Below, one piece after another: positions 1-10,992 of a DNA stretch of 64,000 bases. Source of the stretch: Diploptera punctata (taxonomy: Eukaryota > Arthropoda > Insecta > Blattodea > Blaberidae). Both the position numbers and the translations under genes were made by a program. Below the pieces are notes generated by a model, which searched no databases, was not told the DNA's origin, and saw only the letters and a program-made list of their open reading frames with translations. Each line of letters begins with the position of its first letter. Position 1 is the stretch's first letter. The stretch spans positions 737,501-801,500 of the forward strand of contig JASPKZ010004951.1 of NCBI GenBank assembly GCA_030220185.1. The letters are read 5' to 3'.

Positions 1-1775
1 AGAATTATATCAGGGAATTAGTAAAGAGAAGAAAGGATTTCAGGCTAGAACAAACATAATTCGGAATGAAAGTGGGGATATGATTGCAGATTTCAGGAGT
101 ATATTAAACAGATTGAAAAGTTATTTTAATCAGCTACTAAATGTACATACAGAACAGGATACTGAAGAGGATGATTTACAGATAGCAGAAATGCTAATCG
201 CATAACCAAGTGCATTAGAGGTTGAAATGGCGATTTAAACATTGAAGATATATAAAGCATCAGGTTCAGATGAGATCCCAGCAGAACTGATAAAATCAGT
301 TGGAGAAAAAATTATTGACAAGATATGTCAGTTGCTTAATATGATTTGGGATAAAGAAGCTCTTCCAGATGAATGGAAAAAAATCGATTATCGTACCAAT
401 TTATAAGAAAGGAGAAAAAACGGATTGCAACAATTATAGGGACATCTCATTTCTTTCAACATCGTACAAAGTTCTAACAAATATATTAGTAAGCAGACTT
501 ACTCCTTATATTGATGACATTCTAAGAGATCATCAATGTGGATTTAGAGAAAACACGTCTACAACAGATCAGAATTTTTTGTTAAAGACAGATTTTAGAA
601 AATAAATAGGAATATAATGGTACTCAACATCAGCTATACGTAGATCTCAAAAGAGCATATGATTCAATTAAGAGGGAGAAGTTATATACTATCCTGTTGG
701 AGTTCGGAATTCCTAAAAAGTTAGTTAGATTTATACGAATGTGACTAAATGGCACGAAGAGTAGGGTGCGTGTAGTCAAACAGTTTTCAGATACTTTTGA
801 AATCCACAATGGGTTGAAGGAATGAGATGCACTATCTCCTCTACTATTTAATTTTGTACTAGAGCATGCCATCAAATCATTAGAGGATGAAGAAGGCCTA
901 CAACTCAATGCTATTAATAAGCTGTTAGCTTATGCTGATGATGTGGTACTATTGGACGGTAGCGAGGAGATACTAAAGACAAACACGCACACACTACTGA
1001 GTAACACTAAGAAATTGGGACTGGAAGTAATTATCAATAAAACTAAATATATAGTCACAGGTAGAAATACATTATATAATGGAAATGGACAGCTATTGAC
1101 AAATGAGGGAAATTTTGAGGAAGTGGCTGAATTCAAATACCTAGGAACAATAATCACAAACAGGAATGAGATGCACAAGGAAATTAAACATAGGCTCAAT
1201 TCTGGAAATGCGTGCTATTATGCTTTACAGAGACGCTTGATGTCTCAACTCCTTTCAAAAAACGTTAAACTAAAAATATATATAAAACTATTATTCTACC
1301 AGTTATATTATATGAATGCGAAACGTTGACTCTTAATTTTAGGGAGGAAAGAAGATTACGAGTATTTGAGAATAAAGTTCTTAGGAATTTTTTTGGGACA
1401 AAGAGAGATGAACAGATAGGTGAATGGAGAAGACTTCAGAAGAGTGAACTAAGTGGTCTTTATGGGAAGCCAGACGTAGTGGAAACGGTTAAGTCTCGTA
1501 GACTGCGATGGGCAGGGCATGTGGCACGAATGGGGAATAAAATACGTTCATGGAAGCTTCTTGTAGGAGAACCAGAGGGAAAACGTCCAGTTGGTAGACC
1601 AAGAATGAGGTGGGAGAATAATATTAACTATGATTTGAGGGAAATAGATTATACAGGGGATGATTGGAAAGCATTAGCTCAGGATAGGGATGTATGGAAA
1701 GCTTATGTCCGCGCGGTCATGAACTTACGGGTTAGGTAGTGCCAGTGAGTTAGTAAGTAAGTAAGTAGCTTAGTA
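1..1775 (+). mobile_element. LINE-A non-LTR retrotransposon, broken RT and C-terminal domain
   Basis: Plus-strand frames together give a reverse transcriptase. They show SGSDEIPAELIK near 260-295, YKKGEKTDCNNYRDISFLS at about 400-460, VDLKRAYDSIKRE at about 640-680 and the catalytic LLAYADDVVLLDG near 927-963. The C-terminal domain (1326-1739) has RRLRWAGHVARMGN and PVGRPRMRWENNINYDLRE. Several in-frame stops (for example near 203 and 744) and frame changes show that it is dead. The 3' end carries a short (TAAG)n tail at 1752-1768. The 5' part with any endonuclease lies before the window. Clade not assigned. Confidence 0.85.
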
Positions 1776-2080
1776 ACTCTTACTAAGGTATGTGTCAGTA
1801 ATTCTTATTTACCTATAATGAAAAATTTTACCACAGGTTTCGGGTTTGTCAATGGGTAATCCGCTCTCACCATTTTTAGCTGATTTGTTCATGAGTTACT
1901 TGGAGTGTCAAATCACTAAAGCATACCCATGGATGTTTAAGACTTGGTACAGATATGTGGATGATATTTTTTGCAATAATAAATTCTCAAGATATTGAAG
2001 ATGCTCTTAAATTATTGAACCTTTAGGATGAATCAGTAAAGTTTGCCGTTGAATTAGAAAAAGAAAACAAAATTCCTTTT

Positions 2081-2821
2081 TTGGATTTATGTATAATTAG
2101 GAAAGATCAAACACTGAAAATTGAATTTGATATATTTAGAAAAGGAACTCATACAGATAATTACATTAAATCATCAGGCTTCAATCACATTGCTCATAAG
2201 CATGCAATATTCAATAGCTTAATTTACAGATTGACAAATGTACCATTAAACGAAGAAAATTTCAACAAAGAGTTTAAACATATTTTAAACACTGCTAGAT
2301 TAAATGGTGTTGATAAAGAATTAATTATAAATGAGTTGAAGAAATTCAAACACAAAAAAAGACTTAATGAATATACTACTCTACAAAATTGCAAAGAAAA
2401 GAAAAAATACAAGAAAATTACTTACCATCCTGAAATGCATAGGAAATTTCAAAATTTTTTTGACAAATACAACATTTCTTTGGCACTAATAAATAAATTT
2501 AGTCTGGGTAATCTTCTAAGTACCAATAAAAAAGTCAATGTTCCAAACAGTAAGAAATCTGGAATTTATCAAATAAATTGTGAAGATTGCAATAAAGTTT
2601 ATATAGGGAAAACAAAAAGGAATTTGGAAATTCAGACAAAAGAACATTTCAGAAATATTAAAAATTGTGAAATTGAAAAATCTGCAATTGCTGCACATAG
2701 TTTATTAGAACATCATAAAATTGGAAGAGAAGCTAAACTTTTAAAACAAGCAGAGAAACCTTTGGAATTGACAGTTTTGGGAAAAAATATACATTCAGAA
2801 AAAACAAAAATAGATCAATGA
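2081..2821 (+). pseudogene. PLE RT C-terminus, linker and GIY-YIG endonuclease
   Basis: A 246-codon frame. Residues 1-60 are the end of the RT palm and thumb (MDLCIIRK, then FRKGTHTDNYIKSSGFN). The middle is a Lys-rich linker with YHPEMHRKFQNFFDKYNIS, and residues about 161-210 are the GIY-YIG nuclease (GIYQINCEDCNKVYIGKTKR, then TKEHFRNIKN). Penelope-type elements encode RT and GIY-YIG in one protein. The N-terminal RT blocks and YVDD lie upstream in another frame, so this is a fragment. The end (TVLGKNIHSEKTKIDQ) departs from other copies in the window, which read TVWEK and continue longer, so a frameshift near the 3' end is likely. Confidence 0.8.
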
Positions 2822-2942
2822 ATTTTGATTATCCCTAACGAAATTACATTGATTTTGAAGTTCATAAATTCAACCATAGATGGCAGCACTGAAGATGGCG
2901 ACAATACAATAGTTGACGGCCGAAGAATTTCGTCAGTCGGAG

Positions 2943-2990
2943 TTATGGCTGATGATGAACATGACTATGTTTGAAATCGCGATATCATGG
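2943..2990 (+). ncRNA. Hammerhead ribozyme candidate (PLE 3' end)
   Basis: Core CTGATGA at 2949-2955; helix II with arms AACAT/ATGTT; GAAA at 2973-2976; helix III is the self-complementary octamer ATCGCGAT (2976-2983); H17 is A2984, so cleavage is predicted after 2984. Helix I pairs TTATGG (2943-2948) with TCATGG (2985-2990). Hammerheads with a minimal helix III are known from Penelope-like elements. Confidence 0.75.
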
Positions 2991-3083
2991 AAGCATGAAT
3001 CCTATGAGGTGAGTTGTTTAAACAATATGTTCTCCGATGAATTTTAATGATTATACCTCATAATGTTTACTTCCCAACATTAA

Positions 3084-3757
3084 TTAAATATATTTATTAC
3101 CATTAGTCAGAACATGATCAATTTGGTTTATGGTATTGTTATCAGGTGATTGCCATGTACCCTTGTGTATTTCTTTATGTTGAAATTGTGTACTCATGAC
3201 TTTAAGGTTGTTCACCGTTGCAAAATCACATAGCAGTTCACCATTTGTGTTAGTTTGTTCATGAAGGGTATGTTTTCCAGTTACTGAACTGAATGATTCT
3301 TCTTTGCCTAATTTGGCATTGAAGTCTCCAAGCACTATCACTGTGTCGCTTGTAGGTATTTGTCCATTACTTTTTGTACTTCATTGTAAAAAATGTCTTT
3401 AGTTTCGATATCTTTATCTTCAGTTGGTGCATAACAATTTACTAGTGTCAAATTATTATAGTTTCCCCTAATGCGCAGTTTACATACTCTTTCATTAATA
3501 TGAACAAAATCTATAACATGATTCTGCAATTTCTTCATGACTAAAAAACCTGTTCCAGCTTGTCCGATTTTGTTTTCAGTTCCAGAGTAATACAATGTAT
3601 AATCTTGTTTGTTGATTATTCCGCTTTGAGTCCACCTTATCTCTTGTAAGGCTATTATATTGAGATTAGTTCTTCTGATTTGATCGACTAATTCTTGTAA
3701 TTTTCCGGGTTTTAATAAAGTTTTGACATTCCAAGTACCTATCTCTAGTTTATTCAT
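3084..3757 (-). pseudogene. LINE-B APE-type endonuclease fragment
   Basis: Two consecutive minus-strand frames (3338-3757, then 3084-3341) form the N-terminal part of an apurinic-type endonuclease. The markers are GTWNVKTLLKPGKLQELVDQ, IIALQEIRWTQSG (catalytic Glu in QEIRW), GTGFLVMKK, VNCYAPTEDKD, then VLGDFNAKLGKEES (catalytic GDFNAK) and NQIDHVLTN. This is the domain often misnamed craniofacial development protein 2-like, derived from RTE/BovB-type LINEs. A frameshift separates the two halves. No RT follows, because the insertion ends at 3093. Confidence 0.85.
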
Positions 3758-4052
3758 AGTCCTTTTTCTCTGCTGTGGTCGTCTTCTTTGTTTCTGTCCG
3801 GCTAAACTTTGTTGAGAAGATGTAGCGAGAAAGTTTTTTTACAGTGATAGGTTGCTGGCCTTAACGCCCAACCCCCAGCTCAGAGGACCAGGTCATTTGA
3901 TTTCGGGGTTTCCATCCCCTAGATCAGTTGCTTTCACCACAGCTGTTGAGCCTGATCTACCCATAAGGGATTAAGATTTACACGGATATCATTATGTATT
4001 CCAAAATACCTTTTTAGGATTCTTGGCTGTGTCTTGCAGTGTTATCTTCTTG
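3093..4052 (-). mobile_element. LINE-B 5' region inserted into the PLE tail
   Basis: Flanked by a perfect 15 bp duplication CATTAATTAAATATA (3078-3092 and 4053-4067), which is also the PLE 3' tail. Read on the minus strand, it begins with sequence shared with the ribozyme-bearing palindrome at 24.5-25.1 kb (AAGAATCC…GGTATTTT). It continues with a leader and then the LINE-B endonuclease start. It ends at the low coordinate inside the endonuclease, without a poly-A or simple-repeat tail. Confidence 0.7.
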
Positions 4053-4137
4053 CATTAATTAAATATACACTTCAAAATAAAAACCAAACACACAAATGAT
4101 GTATCTCACATAAATCACATATAAATTATAAAATTAC

Positions 4138-4245
4138 AACAGGAGGTAACATTATGAGGTTCTTCATAATAAATAGAGTGAGTCTGTTGCATCTTACCTC
4201 ATAAAACTTTTATGAGGTAAGATGCAACAGACTCAACTTAATCAT
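4138..4245. repeat. Short PLE-tail palindrome
   Basis: Arms of about 30 bp meet at 4207. The left arm ends CTTACCTCATAAAA and the right arm starts TTTTATGAGGTAAG. The outer side has the PLE-type ATTATGAGGTTC tail. It is truncated just downstream of where the ribozyme would be. Confidence 0.65.
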
Positions 4246-4263
4246 ATAATGGTATTATTGCAT

Positions 4264-4534
4264 TGAAATTTGCCGGAGAACATTTTTTTAAAACTCACCT
4301 TATAAATTTCATGTTTTTCACAAAACTGCAGTTTTAAACATTATCATGTCCATCTTCAGCCACAACTCCAACTAGTGTTGGGAAGAGTTGTGGCTGAACA
4401 TGGATGTGATTATGTTTAAAACGGCGGTTTCGTAAAAAACACAAAATTGATGAGGTGAGTTGTCAAAAAAATGTTCTTTGATGAATTTCAATTATTATAC
4501 CTCATAATGTTTACTTCCCAACATTAATTTAATA
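4264..4534. mobile_element. Palindromic PLE derivative with 11 bp TSD
   Basis: Flanked by TATTATTGCAT (4253-4263 and 4535-4545). The arms face head to head around 4375. Each contains a degenerate hammerhead region (left CTGAAGA with AAAA in place of GAAA; right CTGAACA) followed by a GAGGTGAG motif. The complete tail with ACTTCCCAACATTAATTT is on the right arm only; the left arm stops earlier. Confidence 0.75.
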
Positions 4535-4545
4535 TATTATTGCAT

Positions 4546-6150
4546 GTTGTGAGATGTGAAGTCATGGAGATGCTACGACATCTTTGGTTGCATTTGGCCC
4601 ATGATCGGTAGTCACATTTTTAAAATTAAATAAAAATGTCTTGACAAAGAGATGTGAAAATTTCACACACCACATTTAATTGTAATAGCGGTTCCAGTGA
4701 TATATAATATAATTAAATTTGTGTAATTGTATAGAACTCCAATACATCTTTCTCCGAGAAGTGATTTTGGAAATAAACAGGATGAAAATCCTACAAATTA
4801 TGTTTGAGAAGAACTAGTATAGAACTCCATTGTGATTTTCAGTTATTCATAGTTTATTCTAAGTTTAAAATTACTCGACACCGGTCATTTTGTAAGTTTA
4901 TTTTCTAAGTTATTCAGTGATTAGCAAGTTGAAATTATCACCTCATGGGTGATAAGTCGAGTTTTTTATGCCTCGTTGGCAAACTAATGTGACAAGTTGG
5001 TGTTGTCACCTTGTAGGTGAGAAAACAAGTGACTAGTTGAAATAACATGGCTTTCCTTGAAAGTTCTCTTTCACATCCCTGGGCAGAATTTATGACTTGA
5101 CAGTGTTACACTCTCCAAATAAGAATTAACTTGATTGGTTCACCATTCGTTAATGCAGTTAAGACCTTTCCTATGGAACATTCTAGTATCAGCCTCCTAA
5201 CCAGGCCCATAGCATAGTTTTGTTAGTATTTGTTCTACAACATCGTAAATTTGTCTAGTTTACATAACAATTCTTGGAGCTTAACATTTAATGAATTTCT
5301 TCTAATGGGAAGTGATTCTCTCGCAAACTCAGGACTGTCTTGGGAAATTTACAGAGCCATAAAATTCTTTAGTTAAAAAAGAATAAAAAAAAAAGTAATA
5401 CCTCTGCTTTTTCCACTAGAGAATACATTTTGTTTACTAGTTAGAAAGAAGGGTTACTGTCCTGCAATTTCTTGGGATCCTTTAACAATATGTGTATATT
5501 AACACCCTTCTCCAATCCCTCTCGCATTGCCCTTATCTACTTGCAATTTTTTTTCGTCCTGAGTAAAATCACCCATTATTTTCCCATTACTGATATTATA
5601 ATTTTATAGAATTTATATTAACTGACTATAATTGAACGGCATTATGCATCAACTAGCTATGCACTATTATGTAAGTTTCGAGAAAAATACGTTTAAAGTT
5701 TAAGTCAATCTCCACTATTTAATGTAGTGTCAAACTAACAATATTGGTAATTTTCCTTGTTTGACAGTTATGCAACAACAACCTAAAAGTGAGAACATTT
5801 GGCACTTAGGTGAACGATGCAAAATTTAGATTAGAATTTATCAAGATCTGGTTTCACAGCCATTTGTTACAAAACATAGAATCTCTGATAGGACTGATGG
5901 TGTTTACATTTTTATTTAATAATAAGGCTATACTTAAAGATTTGGTGCTAAATGTGTGCATACACTTACTTCATGAGCCAGTGCACAGATGACATCAAAA
6001 TCTCGATTTTTTTAAAAATAGCACTTAGCTGGTCGATGCATAACATCGTTCAATTTAATTAATGTTGATAAAGCCATTAGATTTTGTAATTACTCATCCC
6101 TAGTTTTATTTTTAATATGAATAAGTGATATTTCATTATGTATTATTGTG
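4546..6150. other. Nf1 intron, no recognisable gene
   Basis: AT-rich sequence with only short chance frames on both strands (for example 5810-5992). I see no conserved domain and no clear repeat end. Confidence 0.5.
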
Positions 6151-6153
6151 GGG

Positions 6154-6452
6154 CACGCCGTAGCGTAGTGGTTAAGGCACTGAGCTACAAGCCGGAGGGT
6201 CGAGGGTTCAAGTCCCGTTGGGGTCAGGATTTTTAAACTGACCTAAACCCTCTGGCGGCACTATGGCCCTGGGGTCGACTCAGCCTCTAACGGAAATGAG
6301 TACCAGACGCTTGTTCTGGGGGTAAAGGCGGCCACCATGCAGGGCTGACAACCCGGCTGACATAAAGTGCCGATTGTCTAGAAAAAGTGGGAGCCTTAAC
6401 CTCCTACTAGCCCAAGGGCCTCCGGGCCTATTGTGGGATCACTTTACTTTAC
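6154..6452 (+). mobile_element. tRNA-derived SINE (family SINE-2)
   Basis: An A-box-like GTAGCGTAGTGGTTAAGG and a B-box-like GGGTTCAAGTCCC head, followed by a GC-richer body (CTCAGCCTCTAACGGAAATG) and a CACTTTACTTTAC end. An inverted, diverged copy is at 58425-58700. Confidence 0.75.
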
Positions 6453-6454
6453 AT

Positions 6455-7110
6455 TATTGTAATTGTTCTCTACTCCCAGCTACTTACGGTGAGTGTGTAT
6501 CCAGAGTGAACTAAGTGACATATTGTTAATTTTTCAGTATAAGGTAATTAAATTTGTATTCCCCATCACAGTGTAACCGCAAAAGATAATGACCTGGGAC
6601 CTAAAAAGGCAAATATACTGTCTTTTCTAAATGACAGAAAATATACATCACCAATATATTCCGCTTTGATATGTATGAAAATAGTGGTTACTTTTGTTAG
6701 AGCAATCACATAGTTCAGTTTGACAGAATGAAGTACCACATGTCATTGTTAATAGTTCACTTTAGCCGAACATAATCTGATCTTTTAATGATTATCAGGG
6801 ATGCAATAAATCAAAATTTACCCTAAATAATAATAATTGTTTTTTATATATATTTTTCATCATATTTTGTTAATTTCTAGTACTGTTTGTACATATAATA
6901 CATATAATAGTAATATTGTTTCTAGATTTTTTACTAGATGAACAATAGGTCTATGTTTAAAAACAATATTATTATTATTACTCATAAACTATTTTTAATA
7001 TTAGGATACTTGGTTACATTTTATCATTACAATTGCTCTTTGATACACAACTCTCATTCTGAATAAACAAAAGGGATTTAAGGATTTATTTTATTTTCTT
7101 CAGTATAAAC
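6455..7110. other. Nf1 intron, nothing recognised
   Basis: Very AT-rich sequence, no coding signal and no repeat boundary that I can define. Confidence 0.45.
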
Positions 7111-7198
7111 AATACTTATTATTTTTAACTTTTATAGGAATTAATCACTATGAGGTTTAATTTATGGTGAAATTAAATGTTTCTTACCTAAATTTTCT

Positions 7199-7245
7199 AA
7201 GTAGATCGCGATTTCGAGACCACAAAGGTCTCATCTTCAGCACTT
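7199..7245 (-). ncRNA. Hammerhead ribozyme candidate, best preserved
   Basis: Minus strand: CTGAAGA (7240-7234); helix II GAGACC/GGTCTC, a perfect 6 bp with loop TTTGT; GAAA (7215-7212); helix III octamer ATCGCGAT (7212-7205); H17 is C at 7204. Helix I has five pairs between AAGTG (5' side) and TACTT (3' side, 7203-7199), one of them G-U. All invariant core positions are intact. Confidence 0.85.
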
Positions 7246-7326
7246 TCTTGGCGACTGATGTTATGTCGATCGGAAGAAACTCTTCTTCTTCCCTCTGTTG
7301 GTGGACCGATGAACCTCTGGATCAGG

Positions 7327-7725
7327 TCAAAATTTGCAGGAATTTCGAAGTTCATAGTTTTCCTTTGTTTTTCTGAATGTGGATCTTTTTTCCCAAACTG
7401 TGAGTTCCCTTTGTTTGTCTATTTGTTTAATTAGACTGGCTTTTGATTCAATTAAATGTTTTTCGGAGCAAGCATGAACAGCTACTGCTGACTTTTCCAC
7501 TTCTCCATTTTTTATGTTTCTAAGATGTTCTTTCACACTTGTTTTCAAATTTCTTTTCGTTTTTCCAATATAAATTTTGTCACAATCCCTGCATTTGATC
7601 TGATAAATTCCTGATGTTTTCATTTTCAATTCTTTCATTTTTATTGGTTTTAATTATCCTATTAAGGCTGTATTCATTCTTTGGTGCTAATCTTATATTA
7701 AACTTTTTGAAATTTTTTTTTGAAG
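7327..7725 (-). pseudogene. PLE GIY-YIG endonuclease fragment
   Basis: The minus strand starts in the linker (FNIRLAPKNEYSLNRIIKTN), then has a frame break at about 7620. It continues as SGIYQIKCRDCDKIYIGKTK and RNLKTSVKEHLRNIKNGEVE, with the usual AAHxxSEKH-like end and the TVWEK block. The key GIY, YIG and following Arg are present. No RT remains. The start Met at 7638 is incidental. Confidence 0.8.
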
Positions 7726-7899
7726 AAGAGTTTCTTCCAATCGACATAACATCAGTTGCCAAGAAAGTGTTGAAGATGAGACCTTTGTGGTCTCGAAATC
7801 GTGATCTACTTAGGAAATTTATATGAGGAGAGGTAAGAAACATTTAATTTCACCATAAACACTTATTATATTATAATTTAATATTTGTAGGAAGTAACA

Positions 7900-8251
7900 C
7901 TATGAGGTTTCTTTTAATTATTATGAGTTAGGAATTAAGACTCACCTCATATTTTTTTAATTTTCTTGCAGACCATGGTTTCTTCAAATATGCGTGATAT
8001 TGTCAATGCTTCCTAACTGTTCAATTTGCGGTTGTCGATCCTGTAGGTTGATTTCTGCTCCCTCTGTTGGCTGACAAATAAACTTCCAAAAAACATTTCC
8101 CCCCCCCCCCAGAAATAAAGAGAAAAAGGATAAAAACTATGAATCTTGAAATTCCCAGGGAAAAAAGAACTGATTTGAAAGTTCATCAGTCAGTCACAGA
8201 GGGAGCAGAATCAACCCACAGGATTGATAACCGCAAATTCAACAGTTTCGG
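7900..8251. repeat. PLE-derived palindrome remnant
   Basis: The left arm (minus) has ACTCACCTCATA, a decayed hammerhead with the octamer ACCATGGT, and TCTGCTCCCTCTGTTGGCTG. The right arm repeats this in inverse (CACAGAGGGAGCAGA, 8191-8250). It contains a C12 run at about 8099-8110. The right arm is cut by a SINE at 8252. Confidence 0.65.
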
Positions 8252-8535
8252 GGCAGTTTTTCTGGGTGAGGTTTTTATCGGGGTTTTTCCTCACCTGTAA
8301 GACAAATGTCAAGAAAACTTTAAGGCCCAAACGGTCCCCGAAATCATATGGCCATCATCATCATCCTTATCATTATCATCTTCATCGTCATAATCATCAT
8401 CCTTCACCGGTGTGGAAAGCAACAGGAAGCTACCACACCTACAATTCCCTAGTAAAGCTGCAAAGCATAGCACGAAAATGCTATGGTTGCAGTGAAAGAC
8501 CTGCCCTTGGGCAGAATTACTATGGATGGATATTA
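8252..8535 (+). mobile_element. SINE-1 copy lacking its tRNA head
   Basis: Body shared with 17819-18152, 31431-31742 and 61640-61975: GGGTTTTTCCTCACCTGTAA, a CATCATCATCC run, AGCAACAGGAAGCTACCAC and GCCCTTGGGCAGAATTACTA. The 5' tRNA part is missing. Confidence 0.8.
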
Positions 8536-8667
8536 TAATACTGATTATTAACTATTCTAATGCAACATTTCAATTTCAATTCCAATCAATCAGAATCACC
8601 ATCATCTTCTGTATGTTCATTAGCTTTTTTTAGATTTTGAAAAAAAAGGGTGATGAACTGGGGCACA

Positions 8668-9390
8668 TACTTACTTACTTACTCACTGGCACTATCGAAC
8701 CCGAAGGTTCATGGCCGCGTGGACATAAGCTCTCCATACATCTCCATCCTGAGCTAATGCTTTCCAGTCATTCCCTGTATAATCTACTTCCCTCAAATCA
8801 TAGTTAATGTTATTCTCCCACCTCATTCTTGGTCTACCAACTGGGCGTTTTCCCTCTGGCTTTCCTACAAGAAGCTTCCATGCAAGTCTTTCATTCCCCA
8901 TACATGCAACATGTCCTGCCCATCGCAGTCTACGAGACTTAACTGTTCTCATTATATCTGGCTTCCTATAAAGACCATGTAGTTCATTGTTATGTAGTCT
9001 TCTCCATTCACCTGTCTGTTCATCTCTCTTTGGTCCGAACATTTTCCTAAGTACTTTATTCTCAAAATACACGCAATCTCCTCTCCTCCCTTAAAGTAAG
9101 AGTCCATGTTTCGCACCCATATAATATAACTGGTAGAATAATAGTTTTATATATTTTCAGTTTAACGTTTTTTGAAAGGAGTTGGACATCAAGAGTCTCT
9201 GCAATGCATAATAGCACGCATTTCCAGAATTGAGCCTATGTTTAATTTCTTTGTGCATCTCATTCCTATTTGTGATTATTGTTCCTAGGTATTTGAATTC
9301 AGCCACTTCCTCTCAAAATTTTCCTCATTTGTCATTAGCCGTCCATTTCCATTTACATAATGAATTTCTACATGTGACCACATATTGCAA
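8668..9390 (-). pseudogene. LINE-A 3' fragment (RT C-terminus)
   Basis: A 126-codon minus-strand frame (8692-9072) holds the C-terminal domain with NKVLRKMFGPKRDEQTGEWR, RRLRWAGHVACMGN and GRPRMRWENNINYDLREVDY. Sequence up to about 9390 continues upstream RT homology with stops. The 3' side ends in (GTAA)n at 8670-8686, as expected for LINE-A. It is a 5'-truncated insertion. Confidence 0.85.
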
Positions 9391-9717
9391 TAAATTAATT
9401 ATATCATTCTTTTTATCTGTAGATATGTTGCGTCCTTCAGGATACAATGATTCAAAACATATGCACTGAAACTAGGGGAGGGTCCATGAAATTTCTTCTT
9501 TATATTAAACTGAAAGTACGGAACTTCTTCTTGAAAAGAATACTTGTATTTTATAATTCCTGGATTCAATTTTATTTTTCTCGAATCTTTAACAACTCTA
9601 CCTTCCATTCTTCTTCATCCATCTTTCTGTTTATGATTTTAGTTTCTATATTCAATAGTTGATAAACTAGGAGAGCACAAATACCAATGGAAAGAACATT
9701 TAGACATAATGGACAAT

Positions 9718-10613
9718 TCAAAGTTAAAAATGGGAAACACATTATGAGGTTCTTAATTAATAAATTAATAGATTATTGAATGTTCCACTAAATGAAGAAG
9801 ATTTTAAGAAAGAATACAATCACATTTTGGACATAGCTAATTTAAATGGTTTTGGAAAGGAAATAATTATAACTAAATTAAAGAAATTCAGACAACAAAA
9901 AAGATTAAAAGAGTACACTACCCTGCAATCTGATTCAAAGAAAGGAAAACAATTTAAGAAAATCACTTATCATCCTGGAATACATAACAAATTTAAAAAA
10001 AAATTCAAGAAATTCAATATTACATTGGCACCGATAAATAAATTTAGCCTTGGTAACTTATTAATAACCAATAAGAAAATGAACACCCCAGATAGTAAAA
10101 AATCTGGAATTTATCAAATTGATTGTGGAGATTGCAATAAAGTATACATAGGAAAAACAAAAAGAAATTTGGACACTCGCACAAAGGAACACTTTAGAAA
10201 TATTAAAAATGGTGAAATTGAAAAATCAGCTATTGCAGCACATAGTTTGTTGGAAGGTCATAAAATTGAAAAAGAAGCTAAACTTCTAAAATATTTGGAA
10301 AAACCTTTGGATTTGACAGTTTGGGAGAAAATATTTATTCAAAAGAACAAATTTAAATCCATGAATTTCGACATTCCGGATGAACGTGCCCTCATCTCGA
10401 AGTTCATCAAATCAATACCAGATGGCAACAATATCTCGAAGTTCATCAAATCAACACCAGATGGCAACGTTATAGAGGGAGATTCCAACGAATATCCGGT
10501 AGTCATAATGGCGGTTGAAAATGAATGACAAGATCATTTGAAAACTATATTACCGTGTTTAATAAAACATGATATATGAGGTAATATGTTAAAAATGACT
10601 CATTAATTTATTA
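9718..10613 (+). mobile_element. PLE with 12 bp TSD
   Basis: Flanked by ATAATGGACAAT (9706-9717 and 10614-10625). The left end is about 55 bp of inverted 3' tail (GGGAAACACATTATGAGGTT). This joins directly to a 5'-truncated coding part. The right end stops before the outer tail. A near-identical copy without the inverted arm is at 18166-19069. Confidence 0.85.
9776..10528 (+). pseudogene. PLE linker plus GIY-YIG endonuclease
   Basis: A 250-codon open frame with a linker (NVPLNEEDFKKEYNHILDIA, YHPGIHNKFKKKFKKFNITL), then SGIYQIDCGDCNKVYIGKTK and RNLDTRTKEHFRNIKNGEIE (GIY-YIG core), then LTVWEKIFIQKNKFKSMNFD. It ends with two KFIKSxPDGN repeats. The RT part is absent because of 5' truncation. 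It differs from the 18.3 kb copy by few residues, so both stem from recent activity. The nuclease itself looks intact. Confidence 0.85.
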
Positions 10614-10992
10614 ATAATGGACAATACAAGATTACCCAAAAAGATCAACACCTACAAACCACATGGAAAAAGATCTTTGGGACGGCCACGGAAACGATGG
10701 ACTTGAGACAGGAACAGGTCGCATTGACCTAATCCTGGAAAGGAAGAAGAAGATATTCTTTGTGTTCACAAAATCATTTGGAGTCATTTCACTTCGAATT
10801 GGTGTTTTTTTGGTGATATGAACTGACCAATTTAAAAAATGTATCAAAACAGAAAATATATTCTTGCTTTCGAATTTTGTTTCGACGTGACTGAAGTCTC
10901 TATCATTGGATAAATAGCAATGGCCACTCGCACAAAAATGATGAATAATGACATCCAGTGGGCAGTCATCTTGAGCTAGCAGATACATCCAT

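Larger units (their letters stand above)
1830..3105 (+). mobile_element. Penelope-like element, 5'-truncated, RT end plus GIY-YIG
   Basis: It begins inside the RT domain: SGLSMGNPLSPFLADLFMS near 1846-1902, then YRYVDDI at about 1950-1970, the PLE form of the RT active site. The frame then breaks and resumes at 2081. After the GIY-YIG frame come a noncoding stretch, a hammerhead-ribozyme core (2943-2990), ATGAGGTGAG, and a 3' tail ending ACTTCCCAACATTAATT. The tail was itself hit by another insertion (3093-4052). Confidence 0.88.
7123..7860 (-). mobile_element. Asymmetric head-to-head PLE dimer with 9 bp TSD
   Basis: Flanked by ACTTATTAT (7114-7122 and 7861-7869). The left copy reads on the minus strand and has a GIY-YIG region, a hammerhead and a full tail. 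The right copy reads on the plus strand and keeps only about 130 bp, with a decayed hammerhead (TTGAAGA; helix III ATCGTGAT). The inverted match includes TTTCTTACCT / AGGTAAGAAA. Only the left arm has the outer tail (ACTTTTATAGGAATTAATC). Confidence 0.8.
9655..10760 (+). pseudogene. LINE-B C-terminal fragment split by a PLE
   Basis: Plus-strand sequence at about 9662-9717 reads KLGEHKYQWKEHLDIMDN. After the PLE (9718-10613) and its duplicated target it resumes in frame as TRLPKKINTYKPHGKRSLGR, then PRKRW. This is the C-terminal domain of LINE-B. It ends with a short (GAA)n tail near 10745-10757. Removing one TSD copy restores the reading frame, which confirms the insertion model. Confidence 0.8.

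Noticed and set aside
8340..8410. His-rich peptide (HHHHPYHYHLHRHNHH-like) as a metal-binding protein
   Set aside because: It is the translation of the CATCAT run of SINE-1 and recurs at 17990, 31560 and 61815 in SINE copies.
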